DNA from: CAVTWH01 sp963850915 | GTDB lineage: Bacteria; Actinomycetota; Actinomycetes; Mycobacteriales; Micromonosporaceae | Assembly (NCBI GenBank): GCA_963850915.1 | Contig: CAWKND010000005.1 | Coordinates: forward strand, 1,218,207 to 1,282,206 | Direction of reading: 5' to 3' | Length of the DNA stretch: 64,000 nucleotides | In this document: positions 63,425 through 64,000 of the stretch, in pieces | Numbering within the stretch: position 1 is the stretch's first letter | Layout of the letters: each line of letters starts with the position of its first letter | Program-made: the position numbers and the translations under genes | Notes under the pieces: generated by a model | Seen by the model: only the letters and a program-made list of their open reading frames with translations | What the model was told of the DNA's origin: nothing | Database searches by the model: none

Positions 63425-64000
63425 ATGGGGAAAGTGGTCATGAACGCGTCGGTTTCGGTGGATGGTTTCATCGCGGCTGAGAACGACGATCCCGGTCCGA
63501 TCTTCGAGTGGCTGGTCAGCGGTGACGTGCCGTTGGACGACAGCGGCGTTCTGAAGGTGTCGCAGGCTTCGTTCGACTACGTCCGGCCGTACTGGGACGA
63601 GGTCGGGGTGACCATTGCCGGCCGTCACGCCTTCGACATCACCGACGGCTGGGAAGGGACGCCTCCGAGTGGGATCGACCATGTGGTCGTGGTGAGTCAC
63701 CGTGGTGCGCCCGAGGGCTGGGACCTCCAGGCGCCGTTCCACTTTGTCGACGGCATCGAGGCGGCCGTGGCCAAGGCGCGGGAGCTTGCGGGTGACCGCA
63801 CTGTCGAGTTCGCTGCTGGCGACGTCGGCGGCCAGGCGCTCGCGGCAGGTTGGGTCGACGAGGTACGCATGGACGTCGCACCCGTCGTGCTCGGGTCCGG
63901 TAAGCGTTACTTCGGCTCCGTCGACGCGCAGCACCTGCTGGAAGGCCCAGACGTAATTGTTCAGGGCAACCGGGTGCTTCACCTGCGCTATCGGGTGCGC
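63425..64000 (+). CDS. Dihydrofolate reductase family protein (RibD C-terminal fold), 3' partial
   Basis: 192 codons are visible before the window ends, without a stop. It starts MGKVVMNASVSVDGFIAAEN behind a strong GAGGAGG site. WDEVGVTIAGRHAFDITDGW, FAAGDVGGQALAAGWVDEVR, and DVAPVVLGSGKRYF are family motifs (GGxxLxxxxLxDE-like). These enzymes are NADPH-dependent reductases near RibD/DHFR; substrates are mostly unknown. It is paired with the AraC regulator. Confidence 0.9.
   Translation, partial: MGKVVMNASVSVDGFIAAENDDPGPIFEWLVSGDVPLDDSGVLKVSQASFDYVRPYWDEVGVTIAGRHAFDITDGWEGTPPSGIDHVVVVSHRGAPEGWDLQAPFHFVDGIEAAVAKARELAGDRTVEFAAGDVGGQALAAGWVDEVRMDVAPVVLGSGKRYFGSVDAQHLLEGPDVIVQGNRVLHLRYRVR

Overview
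The window is high-GC actinobacterial DNA (about 70% G+C by eye). Gene content points to Micromonosporaceae or a close relative: a Cvn-type roadblock/GTPase operon, a glycine-riboswitch gcvP, the mycobacterial-type block pgsA - DUF881 - small basic protein - DUF881 - gcvH - FHA - merR - bifunctional nuclease - merR, an F420-type oxidoreductase and DUF5999. The family assignment is inference. The coding sequence is unusually rich in the palindrome GTAC, about one per 40 bp in places. The enrichment fades after about 62.5 kb, which suggests a recently acquired tail.

Layout. 0-2.6 kb: end of a conservon (sensor kinase, roadblock protein, GTPase) plus a VOC protein. 2.9-11.4 kb: AAA ATPase, two MarR regulators, an exporter, ketopantoate reductase-like and F420 oxidoreductases, a MarR-controlled nitroreductase and an EEP-fold hydrolase. 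11.5-17 kb: a microprotein/TauE pair, then two NIS siderophore synthetases with a PLP decarboxylase. 17-22.4 kb: deformylase, PabB, DUF5999 and riboswitch-controlled GcvP. 22.4-30 kb: the conserved envelope and glycine-cleavage block. 30-34 kb: membrane proteins and a GNAT. 34.4-39 kb: a GGDEF/EAL c-di-GMP protein and an oxoamine synthase-like enzyme. 39-45.8 kb: YaaA, a DGPF/ECF42 sigma pair, a TetR/SDR pair with twin operators, a His-rich cation exporter, a methyltransferase and AAC(2'). 45.7-47.4 kb: a zone of gene remnants. 47.6-49.4 kb: a Tat-exported beta-helix protein.

50.0-62.4 kb holds a contractile injection system (CIS): a tail-terminator-like protein, sheath, tube, a disordered protein, a LysM-type hub protein, VgrG-like hub/spike, PAAR-like tip, gp25, a baseplate J protein fused to an Asp-box beta-propeller, and tail protein I. 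Three membrane proteins follow, the first with a cytosolic beta domain, one TM helix and an outer carbohydrate-binding-like domain. No AAA+ ATPase or tape measure is recognisable beside it. The window ends with an AraC regulator and a truncated DHFR-family reductase.

Two cautions. At least eleven single-base indels interrupt nine genes, mostly +1, so sequencing error is likely for many of them. Assignments rest on reading translated motifs; no database search was run.
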